This document shows positions 1 to 8,160 of a DNA stretch of 64,000 nucleotides, one piece after another. Every line of letters begins with the position of its first letter. Positions within the stretch are counted from its first letter, which is position 1. The position numbers and the translations under genes are program-made. A model generated the notes under the pieces. The model did no database searches and had not been told where the DNA came from. It saw only the letters and a program-made list of their open reading frames with translations. This DNA is from Mucilaginibacter paludis DSM 18603 (GTDB lineage Bacteria; Bacteroidota; Bacteroidia; Sphingobacteriales; Sphingobacteriaceae). The stretch covers positions 2,188,432 to 2,252,431 of the forward strand of contig NZ_CM001403.1 of assembly GCF_000166195.2 (NCBI RefSeq), in the 5' to 3' direction.

Positions 1-1116
1 GGTTCCTACCTTTAGCCAATCTGTTGTTTTATTGTCCAAATTAAGCCGTACGGAATATCTTTTAAAAACCGATCCAATAGCTATACCATCCTGGTTAAAA
101 TAAGATCCGGACAGTAAATACTGTGTTCTGGCGTCACCTCCGCTTATTGTAAGCGTATGGCTGCTTTGCTGAGCTTTCCGGAATAGCTCTTTTTGCCAGT
201 TGGTACCGGCACCTAAATATTGGGGATTGGCAAATTCGGGCCTGGCATCAAAGCCCCATACCTGTGCCCTTGCGTTAATAAAAGTGGCATACTGTTGCAA
301 GTCCATTGTAGGCAGTGTGCCCGGTATTTCCTGATAACCTGCATAAAAATCATAGGTTACCTGTGGAGGCCCTGCTTTACCTCTTTTTGTAGTAATCACC
401 ACAACACCATTGGTTGCCTGCGAACCATAAATGGCAGTTGCAGAAGCGTCTTTCAATACGTCGATCGATGCTATTTCGGCAGGATTAATGGTATTTAATG
501 GATTTGAACCATTGCCAGGATCACTAACCGGAGGGATGATAATACCATCTATCACAAATAGAGGCGAATTAGACCCACTTATGGAAGACACACCACGAAT
601 TTGAATAGATACGCCGCCACCAGGTTGCCCTGACACCTGCTGAACCACAACTCCCGCAACTTTTCCCTGCAAGGCCTGATCAAATGTAGTTGGTTGGGTT
701 TGGCGGAGATCATCCCCTTTTATCGAACTGATAGAACCCGTATTATCTTTTCTTGCCTGCTTAGCATAACCAATAACAACCACATCGTTTAAGTGGCTTG
801 ATGTTGAGTTTAGCTTAACATTAATGGTACCGACCTGTTTAACAGGCACCTCCTGAGATGTGTATCCTAAAAAACTAAACACCAATACATTGCCTGGTTT
901 TGCCGTTATAGTGTAAGTGCCGTCAGGTGCGGCTATGGTTCCTATGGATGTGCCTTTAAGCTTAATACTCGCTCCCGGCAGTGGCTGCAAGTCGTCGGCA
1001 CTGGTCACTTTTCCAACAACCTTGAGCGTTTGCGCATGGCCCGAAAGATAAAGCAACATGCTTGTGATAAACAATGAAATAAAGCGTTTCATTCTTCTTT
1101 GTAAATTTTTTTCCAT
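1..1116 (-). CDS. SusC/RagA-family TonB-dependent receptor, N-terminal part (runs off left edge)
   Basis: The first 372 codons of an outer-membrane SusC-type receptor are present; the barrel lies beyond position 1. Translation from the ATG at 1116-1114 gives a short basic N-terminus, a hydrophobic signal segment ending LSGHAQ, a carboxypeptidase-regulatory-like beta-sandwich (motif PLPGASIKLKGT, then FSFLGYTSQEV), and a TonB plug containing IRGVSSISGSNSPLFVIDG and VLKDASATAIYGSQATNGV, which are hallmark SusC motifs. SusC proteins import oligosaccharides with a SusD lipoprotein lid, which would be expected just outside the window. A second in-frame ATG at 1092 is an alternative start. There is no STN domain, so the receptor is probably controlled by the neighbouring hybrid regulator and not by a sigma/FecR pair. 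Confidence 0.93.
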   Translation of the reverse strand, partial: MEKNLQRRMKRFISLFITSMLLYLSGHAQTLKVVGKVTSADDLQPLPGASIKLKGTSIGTIAAPDGTYTITAKPGNVLVFSFLGYTSQEVPVKQVGTINVKLNSTSSHLNDVVVIGYAKQARKDNTGSISSIKGDDLRQTQPTTFDQALQGKVAGVVVQQVSGQPGGGVSIQIRGVSSISGSNSPLFVIDGIIIPPVSDPGNGSNPLNTINPAEIASIDVLKDASATAIYGSQATNGVVVITTKRGKAGPPQVTYDFYAGYQEIPGTLPTMDLQQYATFINARAQVWGFDARPEFANPQYLGAGTNWQKELFRKAQQSSHTLTISGGDARTQYLLSGSYFNQDGIAIGSVFKRYSVRLNLDNKTTDWLKVGT

Positions 1117-1806
1117 CTTAATTAATAAAGGAATTTTAAGGTTTTTTTTAATAATTGGTTCATTGGTGTTTGGTTAGTAGGTTTTAGTTTCTATTCATAT
1201 TTATTTAATATTTTAAGAAGTAAAAAAATGCACAAAACAACCGCTAAAATTTACCTTCCTGATGGTTTGTACATTTTGCTGTACCAACAACCACTAAAAT
1301 TTAAATACAGCCCGGGGCTGCTTAATCACCCGAAAAATAAATTAACTATTGGCTCTTTTGATAATTGGTGGAACAGGGTTGGAAAGCGAATGAGCAAGTA
1401 CATTGCTTTGAAACTCTGTTCTGAGGGATAAAGCTATTATAAGCGCAAAAAGGAGAGGTGGCAGAGTTGAACAAAAATATAGACCAAATGTACAACCCAC
1501 AATAAATACCTGAAAATGAATTAATTGTATCGATTTTTTACTATCCGGATATATTTATTCAGTTTCTTTAAAGATTTAGCAACCTAATAACTGAACACTC
1601 CGGGGCATCAATTTTAAAGCGTCTTATTAATGCTAAGAGTGATATTAAAAGATACAGATGCGGTACCAGGAAGTACAACAACCAGGCTTCAAGTACGTGA
1701 AGCTGGCCGGGGTGCTGCCATAGCTGTTGCCCGTGGCCTTGCACGCATGCACCGGCGGGAATAGCCGCCGTTTGGCGAATAATAATTAAATTATAAATAA
1801 CAGCGG
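1117..1806. promoter_or_regulatory. 690-bp spacer upstream of susC, with a direct repeat
   Basis: This spacer separates the hybrid regulator from susC and should hold the susC promoter. Two near-identical 17-mers, ACAACCRCTAAAATTTA, lie at 1237-1253 and 1287-1303 (50-bp period), 121-187 bp upstream of the susC start. AraC-type regulators commonly bind direct repeats, so these are candidate regulator sites; that is inference. An imperfect inverted repeat lies at 1682-1706 (CCAGGCTTCA against TGAAGCTGG). A short open frame at 1228-1431 overlaps the repeats and resembles nothing known to me. Confidence 0.4.
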
Positions 1807-1811
1807 CTATT
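1760..1811 (-). terminator. Possible weak hairpin at the end of the hybrid regulator gene
   Basis: AATAGCCGC at 1760-1768 is perfectly complementary to GCGGCTATT at 1803-1811, with a 34-base A/T-rich loop. The right arm overlaps the stop codon of the upstream gene. The long loop and lack of a T-run make it a weak terminator candidate. Confidence 0.25.
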
Positions 1812-4800
1812 GTTCTTTATCTTCTGCCTCCGGTAAAACTTTGTTTTGACGAAAAGATGCAGCATATACAGACGGGAGAACATTATACTCATCCTTGAAC
1901 AGCTTTGTGAAATATTTGGGGGTATTAAAGCCCACTTCGTAGCAGATCTGGCTTATAGTCATCTGGCTGTTTTCGAGCAGGTACACCGCTTTTTTTAACC
2001 TGATTGAACGGATGAACTCGACGGGCGATTTGCCGGTAAGCATTAACACCTTATTGTAAAGCGAGCCACGGCTCATGTTCATCTTCTGGCTCAATTCTTC
2101 TACCGAAAGGCTATCGTTTAAAATGTTGAGCTCGATATGGTGAACTATACTCCTTAACAGTTTTTCGTCTCCATTTTCCAGGGGAATGTCCTGCAATTGT
2201 ACATCCATCTGCTTTTTGTACGTTTGCTTATAGGTATCCCGCAGGGTCAGGATGTTTTTGATTTTTGACAGCAATATTTCAAAATTAAACGGCTTCGTCA
2301 TGTAATCGTTCGCACCTATCTCCAGGCCTTTGATCTGGTCGGCCTCACCGGTTAAGGCGGTTAGCAAAACAACGGGGATATGTGATGTGCGCTTATCACT
2401 CTTTAGCTTTTTGCACAATTCAATTCCCGTCATCTCGGGCATACTGATATCGCTTACAATAATATCCGGATGCATGGCAAGCGCCTTTTGCCAGCCTTCC
2501 CGGCCATTTGAGGCTTCGATTAAAAAAAACACCTCCTTTAAATTGTCTTTCAGATAGAAACGGAAATCATCGTTATCCTCAACTAAAAGAACCACAGGCT
2601 TCTTACCGCTATGCTGTAGTTTGGGTACGGCTTTATTTTCATTATGGCTGATATCGTCCCAGCATTCATTATCAGCGTCATCGCCTGCCAACGCTTGTAT
2701 GCCGGGGCCGGCATAAATGGCAAGCGGCATTTTAATGATGAAACAACTACCATGATCGGGCTCGCTTTCAACAGTTATTTCTCCGCCATGCATCTTCACA
2801 AACTCCCGTGTGATGGCAAGGCCAATACCGCTGCCCTGGTTAATCATCGATTCGGGAACATCGTGCTGAAAAAAACGCTCAAAAATTTTGCTGTGTTTTT
2901 CAGGCGGGATGCCAATACCTGTATCAATCACCTTAATTTCGAGAGAAGTATCGCTGTTCGCTGTCTGCTGATCCACGTTGAGCAGAACGCTTACCTGGCC
3001 TCCGGCCGGCGTAAATTTAAAGGCATTTGATATCAGGTTAAACAATATCCTTTCAATTTTATCATGATCAAAACTGGTAAACATCGCATCAACCGTGGTA
3101 TCAAATACAAAATCGATCTCTTTTTCTTCGGCAATATCTGTAAACGACTGGCTTATCTCGCCTATAAACTTTATAATATCTCCGGGCTTGCTGTGCAGTT
3201 TAAGCTCCTGAACTTCCATTTTACGAAAATCAAGCAGTTGGTTTACCAGGTTTAATAACCGTCTGGCATTTTTTCTGATCATGTTCAACTGTTGCTTCTG
3301 TTCCTGATCGGCACGGGTAAGCATTTTATTAACCGGCGCCATAATTAACGACAGTGGCGTTCTGAATTCGTGGCTTACGTTGGTTAAAAATTTAGTTTTC
3401 AGCTGGTCGAGCTCTTGCATACGCCTGATTTCCTGGCGCTCCTGCTCAATCAATAACCTTGCTTCCTGCTTTTCTTTTTCGGCTATAAATTGCCTTCTTA
3501 TTTTTTGTATCCCCCTTTGCCTTATCAACAAAAGAGCACCAAAAAACAGTACCATGTAAATGATATAGGCCAGGGTTGATTCCCAAAAGGGCGGCAGTAC
3601 TTTAATTTTTAACGAAATATAACCAGAGTTTATCCCATCCTCTGAATTGGAGGCCCGTACCTTAAAAACATAATCACCCTGATCCAGGTTGGTATAAGTG
3701 GCTTTCCGGGTTCTGTTATCCGCGTTTATCCATCCTTTATCAAAACCATCCAGCATATACTGATGCTTAACTTTGCTGGGGTTAAAAAAATCAAGCGCGG
3801 CAAACTCAATCGAGAAAACGTTTTCGTTGTGATGAAGCGTTATGGCCTGTGTTATGGATATGGCTTTTGACAGCACCTCGTGCCCGTTAATAAGCTGGTT
3901 GGCCGATATGCTTTTGTTGAATAACTGAAAATCGGTAAAAATTAACCGGAGTTTATTTGTAACAGGCTCTATACTTGCCGGGTCAAAACTATTAAAGCCA
4001 TCGCTACCTCCAAATATCAGTTCGCCGCCGCGTGTTTTTAAAGCTGAGTTGATATTAAACTCGCGCCCTTGCAGGCCATCCATTTCGTCGAAGTTTTCGA
4101 AGTGAAACTTAAGCGTATCAGCTGACGGCGTTAAGGTGACACGGCTTAAGCCATTTGACGTGCTCAGCCACATCGTTCCCTTGCCATCCTCTTCGGTATT
4201 GGATACTGAATTATCAGGAAGCCCATTTTTTTTTGTGAGCGATGTAAATGTATTTTTTTCAGGATTCAACACACTTATTCCGCCCGCTGTGGCCACCCAT
4301 ATTAAACCGCGCCTGTCCTGGTTGATGCTGTTTACGGTATTGTTAATTAAAGAGTTTGTACCTTTTTCGTTCGATACATAATGAATCACCCTGCCGCCTT
4401 TTTTCATTATCACATCCATGCCCAGATAGCCCCCTATCCATATATTGCCTTGTTTATCCTCAAAAATCGAGGATACAAACATTGACCTTATATCACTTTG
4501 GCTAAAAGGATGGTAAAATATTTTTTTCTGCCGGTCGAAAATTTCAAGGCCTCCGGCAAACGTCCCTATCCATAAGCGGTTCGAAGAATCTTCCATGATA
4601 CTCCACACCCTGTCGTCGGCAATGCTGGTGGCTAATTTTTCATCGTGCCTGTAATGGGTAAAGGTTTTGCCGTCAAAGCAATCCAGCCCACCGAAATAGG
4701 TGCCGATCCATAACTTCTGATCGTGGTCAATACATAAACTCACAATAATATCATTACTCAGGCTATTGGAGTTTCCCGGCTCGTGTTTATACTGGGTATA

Positions 4801-6012
4801 CTTGCCTGTTTTGCGGTTAAAATAAATAAGGCCCCCGCCATTGGTACCGATCCATAAATTTCCCAGCCTGTCTTCGGCAAATTTATCAACATCGTTAAAG
4901 GGTAGGCTGGCAGGGTCTGAGGCAAAATGCCGGTAGAGCGGAAACCTGATGATGTTTTTATGATAATAACTTATTCCCTTTTTAAAGGTACCGGCCCAAA
5001 TAATACCGGAGTTATCTTTGTAGAGTACGGCGGAATTCTGTCTTAATGATGTGGCGTCGTCTTCGCGGTTCAGCAGATAACTGATCTGGGTTTTCTTTTT
5101 GTCTAATACGCCGATGCCCCCATGGTCGGCGGCAATCCATATCAGGCCATCATCGTCCTGTATAATGTTACTAATCACGTTCGCTTTCAACCGAACCCCG
5201 GCCGACTCCTTATCAATATGGCGGAAAACCCCTGTTGAAGGGCTGTAATAAAACACGCCCATATCCATATAAGAGCCGTAAAACCACAAATCATTATCCC
5301 GATCTACAGTTAAAGAATAAAAAGTGCTTTTGCTCTTAATTACTTTACTAAAAGCGTCCGTGCGATAGCTGACCTTATTCAATTTAACATCAAAAAGTTC
5401 TACCGTGGCATCGCTGTAAACTATCCATATATTGCCTTTTGCATCAGCTGTTATATCTGTAATTGAACCGGAATATATTGATGAAGCCGAATTTCCACTA
5501 TGATAATAGCGTTTTGTTTGCTTACTGGCTACGTTATACCTATAAATACCCGAATCGGGATATAAAAACCAAAAATCTGTAGCACTTGCTCGCAGTATCT
5601 TAATTACATTTGGATAAACAGGGAGCTTCAGGGAATGAAGCAATGATGACATATCACCGTTAAACTGCTCCGTTGCGGGATCATAAAAACAATACCCGTT
5701 GCGGGTTGATATCCACAATTTTTTATCGGGGCCTTCAAAAATTCTGGCTATAAAATCATCGGTAACCGAGTTTTTATCCCCACTATCATGCTTAAATACC
5801 TTAAAGGTATAACCATCAAACCGGTTAAGGCCCGACGCCGTACCAAACCACATAAAGCCTTCCGAATCTTTAAATATACAGTTAACCTGATTATGCGACA
5901 GCCCGTTACTGATATCAAGCTGCGAAAACCTGTACCGGCTGCTTTGGGCCAAAGCATGAGTACCTGCAAAAATTAATGCAACCGCAAGAAGATAGTAAAA
6001 TTTGATGCGCAT
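1807..6012 (-). CDS. Hybrid two-component system (HTCS) sensor/regulator of polysaccharide use
   Basis: One 1401-residue polypeptide carries a whole sensing circuit. A cleavable-looking signal (to about residue 23, LAQ) leads into a periplasmic two-propeller sensor of repeated W-[IV/F]-G-T and LWIGT-type blades (about 25-740). A Y_Y_Y domain follows (about 745-805), then one membrane helix (about 812-830), a HisKA domain with phospho-acceptor His881 (SHEFRTP), a HATPase domain (NLISNAFKF, GIGLAI), a receiver with Asp1188 (VSDISMPEMTG), and a C-terminal AraC-type helix-turn-helix (about 1300-1390). In Bacteroidota such proteins bind oligosaccharides in the periplasm and activate the adjacent PUL. 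It sits between GH31/GH5 and susC on the same strand, so these are its likely targets. All key phosphotransfer residues are present, and length matches the family. Confidence 0.96.
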   Translation of the reverse strand: MRIKFYYLLAVALIFAGTHALAQSSRYRFSQLDISNGLSHNQVNCIFKDSEGFMWFGTASGLNRFDGYTFKVFKHDSGDKNSVTDDFIARIFEGPDKKLWISTRNGYCFYDPATEQFNGDMSSLLHSLKLPVYPNVIKILRASATDFWFLYPDSGIYRYNVASKQTKRYYHSGNSASSIYSGSITDITADAKGNIWIVYSDATVELFDVKLNKVSYRTDAFSKVIKSKSTFYSLTVDRDNDLWFYGSYMDMGVFYYSPSTGVFRHIDKESAGVRLKANVISNIIQDDDGLIWIAADHGGIGVLDKKKTQISYLLNREDDATSLRQNSAVLYKDNSGIIWAGTFKKGISYYHKNIIRFPLYRHFASDPASLPFNDVDKFAEDRLGNLWIGTNGGGLIYFNRKTGKYTQYKHEPGNSNSLSNDIIVSLCIDHDQKLWIGTYFGGLDCFDGKTFTHYRHDEKLATSIADDRVWSIMEDSSNRLWIGTFAGGLEIFDRQKKIFYHPFSQSDIRSMFVSSIFEDKQGNIWIGGYLGMDVIMKKGGRVIHYVSNEKGTNSLINNTVNSINQDRRGLIWVATAGGISVLNPEKNTFTSLTKKNGLPDNSVSNTEEDGKGTMWLSTSNGLSRVTLTPSADTLKFHFENFDEMDGLQGREFNINSALKTRGGELIFGGSDGFNSFDPASIEPVTNKLRLIFTDFQLFNKSISANQLINGHEVLSKAISITQAITLHHNENVFSIEFAALDFFNPSKVKHQYMLDGFDKGWINADNRTRKATYTNLDQGDYVFKVRASNSEDGINSGYISLKIKVLPPFWESTLAYIIYMVLFFGALLLIRQRGIQKIRRQFIAEKEKQEARLLIEQERQEIRRMQELDQLKTKFLTNVSHEFRTPLSLIMAPVNKMLTRADQEQKQQLNMIRKNARRLLNLVNQLLDFRKMEVQELKLHSKPGDIIKFIGEISQSFTDIAEEKEIDFVFDTTVDAMFTSFDHDKIERILFNLISNAFKFTPAGGQVSVLLNVDQQTANSDTSLEIKVIDTGIGIPPEKHSKIFERFFQHDVPESMINQGSGIGLAITREFVKMHGGEITVESEPDHGSCFIIKMPLAIYAGPGIQALAGDDADNECWDDISHNENKAVPKLQHSGKKPVVLLVEDNDDFRFYLKDNLKEVFFLIEASNGREGWQKALAMHPDIIVSDISMPEMTGIELCKKLKSDKRTSHIPVVLLTALTGEADQIKGLEIGANDYMTKPFNFEILLSKIKNILTLRDTYKQTYKKQMDVQLQDIPLENGDEKLLRSIVHHIELNILNDSLSVEELSQKMNMSRGSLYNKVLMLTGKSPVEFIRSIRLKKAVYLLENSQMTISQICYEVGFNTPKYFTKLFKDEYNVLPSVYAASFRQNKVLPEAEDKEQ

Positions 6013-6344
6013 CGGGGTGTTATTGAAAGCCCAAAACCAGGTTTATTTTAAAGACAGTACACTAAGGTAGTACAAATGCTACACAACAAGGTTATGAATA
6101 TTTAACAATTAAACGGATCATCTATTTATTGTTATTGATCTCGATATAAGGTAAAGACAAACTCCGGAAGGCATTGGCCTGTGTTTTTCCAAATAACATC
6201 ACGCGGTATCGTATAATCTGTAAAAAATGCGCTCGGATTTCAACCCGGACGCATTGACCTGCAATTCAATGTTAGTTGTATTTTTTTAAATGTACTAAAA
6301 GCAAATTTTAAACAGGTCGCCTAAATTAGTGCAACAGTTGTAAA
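6013..6344. other. 332-bp spacer between the GH5 gene and the hybrid regulator gene
   Basis: Apart from the terminator hairpin at 6221-6253 (listed separately), no gene is visible. The remaining 200 bp next to the regulator start presumably hold its own promoter, but I could not pick out a convincing TTTG/TAnnTTTG pair. Confidence 0.5.
6221..6253 (-). terminator. Rho-independent terminator after the GH31-GH5 unit
   Basis: Read on the minus strand, a 9-bp stem (arms 6245-6253 and 6228-6236, one mismatch and one G-U pair) with an 8-base loop is followed immediately by six T residues (6222-6227). It lies about 90 bp past the GH5 stop and 210 bp before the hybrid regulator start, separating the enzyme transcript from the regulator transcript. 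Confidence 0.65.
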
Positions 6345-8030
6345 TTATATTTTCAAAAACGCCCATTGTTGGTTTCGAGCTCCGTTATAATCCGATTGAT
6401 CAGCTAAGCCGCCGTTTTTGAGGGATGCTCCCGAAATTTCAAGGGCTTTTCCGCTATTTACATTTATAATCTTATAGTATCCATTATCTGTTGCCTGAAC
6501 CATCCATTTTTGATTATTTCCACCGGTGCCGGTATAATCCCATAAATCAGCCTGCCCGCCGTTAGCGTTAGACCAACCATATATCTCTAAACACTTAGTG
6601 GTGGCATGCATAGGCGTTAACCTGTAATAGCCGCCACCCGCATCTTCCAGCTTAAATTGCTGGTTTGCTCCGGCTAAATAATCCCACTGATCGGCCATTG
6701 TTTGGTTGGCGGTTCCCCAACCGGCGAATTCCAAAGCCTTAAAACTATTTCTGTTGAAAATCTGATATATACTTCCAACCTGGATTCCAGGCGATGTTCC
6801 AGTTTGCGTTCCCTGCACAAGCGCGGCTAACTGTTGCTGATCTTTCACAGCGTATGTCGATCTGTCAATGATCGATCCGGTATCCCAAAGAAAAGGAAGT
6901 ATGCCGTTGGCCCCAGCCTGGTGTACAAGGTAATTATACCAGTATGCCCTGGAAGCAAGGTGAAGGTTTAAAGAATCCCCTTTTAGAGATGACCGGCGGC
7001 TTGCTGAAAATTCGCCCATCACTACCGGAATGCCGTGGTCAACGAATTTCGTTTTCATCAACTGGAAATATCCGTTAAGGTCGCTTTCCTCGCCCCAGGC
7101 GGCATTGCGTGTAACATCGATGGCGGAGTGATACCCTGAACCCCAATAATAAAACATGTTGCCCCAGCTTTGGTCTGTATCCATCAAACAGAAGTTGTAA
7201 GGGGTATAGTAATGAACTTCAACCATCATACGATTGGATGCCGGATCGGAAGGAAGTGTGTTCATCAGATTATTTGTTGCGGTAATATCTGTATTGGGGC
7301 CCTGGATAAGCAACACCCTGTAACTGTTGTGCCCACCGGTTGACCGGACAGCATTGATAAAAGTTTGATGATAAGAAAGCAGAACGCTCATGCCCGTGGC
7401 ATCTGTTACGGCAGGTTCATTAGTGCTGGCTAAAATTAAATGTTCGTCAAAACCACGCATCTGTGTAGCAATTTGCTCCCAAAGGGCTTTTTGTTTAGCA
7501 TTTACGGCTGCCTGTTGGGCTACTGTGCAATTCCCTTGCAGCCATCCCCCGTCCCAATGTATATTTAATATCACATACAAACCATCGTTAATACAGTACT
7601 GCACAACCTGCTGTACCCGGTTGAGCCAGGCCGGGTCGATCTGCTCGGTGGTTGTATTGACGATATGCGAGTAATCCCATTGGCAGGGAATCCGTATGGC
7701 ATTAAAATCGCTTTGCTTTACCTTATCAATCAGCGCCTGAGTGATGGCCGGGTTCCCCCATCCTTTTTCGTCGTTTGGAGCTTCCATGGTATTGCCGATA
7801 TTGAATCCTAAATGGATTTTTGCCGCGAGCTGAACCGCCGTACTGGTTACCCCTGTTTGATCTGGCGCAAGCGGCGAAGTATTGTAACTTGGATAGCTTG
7901 TCGCGCTCAACGCCTTACTGCCCATTGTTTTTTTCACGGGCAGCTCTACGCCCGAACTGGCAATTTCCTGTTTGTGGCATCCTGTTGCCACCAGGATGAT
8001 GATAGCGAAAAAATAGTTTAATGTCCTCAT
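6345..8030 (-). CDS. GH5 (GH5_4-like) endo-beta-glucanase lipoprotein with C-terminal ricin-type lectin domain
   Basis: A signal ending LVATGC places a lipidated Cys at residue 18, so this is probably a surface or periplasmic lipoprotein. The GH5 barrel (about 65-405) opens with NIGNTMEAPN and GWGNP, typical of subfamily 4. Acid/base Glu205 is in ASTNEP and nucleophile Glu340 in VVMGEF. A ricin B-like/CBM13-type module follows (about 420-561), with repeated QxW-like ends (NQQFKLED, NQKWMV, NQQWAF) after LEIYGWSNANGG and LEISGASLKNGG. GH5_4 enzymes cut beta-1,4-glucans, often xyloglucan. Its partner GH31 lies 130 bp upstream on the same strand, which favours xyloglucan or a related branched glucan, but the substrate is inferred. 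Length of 561 residues fits a GH5 plus one lectin domain. Confidence 0.92.
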   Translation of the reverse strand: MRTLNYFFAIIILVATGCHKQEIASSGVELPVKKTMGSKALSATSYPSYNTSPLAPDQTGVTSTAVQLAAKIHLGFNIGNTMEAPNDEKGWGNPAITQALIDKVKQSDFNAIRIPCQWDYSHIVNTTTEQIDPAWLNRVQQVVQYCINDGLYVILNIHWDGGWLQGNCTVAQQAAVNAKQKALWEQIATQMRGFDEHLILASTNEPAVTDATGMSVLLSYHQTFINAVRSTGGHNSYRVLLIQGPNTDITATNNLMNTLPSDPASNRMMVEVHYYTPYNFCLMDTDQSWGNMFYYWGSGYHSAIDVTRNAAWGEESDLNGYFQLMKTKFVDHGIPVVMGEFSASRRSSLKGDSLNLHLASRAYWYNYLVHQAGANGILPFLWDTGSIIDRSTYAVKDQQQLAALVQGTQTGTSPGIQVGSIYQIFNRNSFKALEFAGWGTANQTMADQWDYLAGANQQFKLEDAGGGYYRLTPMHATTKCLEIYGWSNANGGQADLWDYTGTGGNNQKWMVQATDNGYYKIINVNSGKALEISGASLKNGGLADQSDYNGARNQQWAFLKI

Positions 8031-8160
8031 ATATTGAAGTTTATAATTGGTTTCTTATAACCGGCCTGCAAAAATGAAAGCCATATAACAGGTGGACTAA
8101 GCTGCCCGATCATCACATCAGCCACATCCGCATATATCCTATATTACTTCTTTTAACAAA

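Noticed and set aside
1228..1431. 67-codon open frame upstream of susC
   Set aside because: It has no family resemblance, lies in a promoter region and covers the direct repeats; most likely chance.
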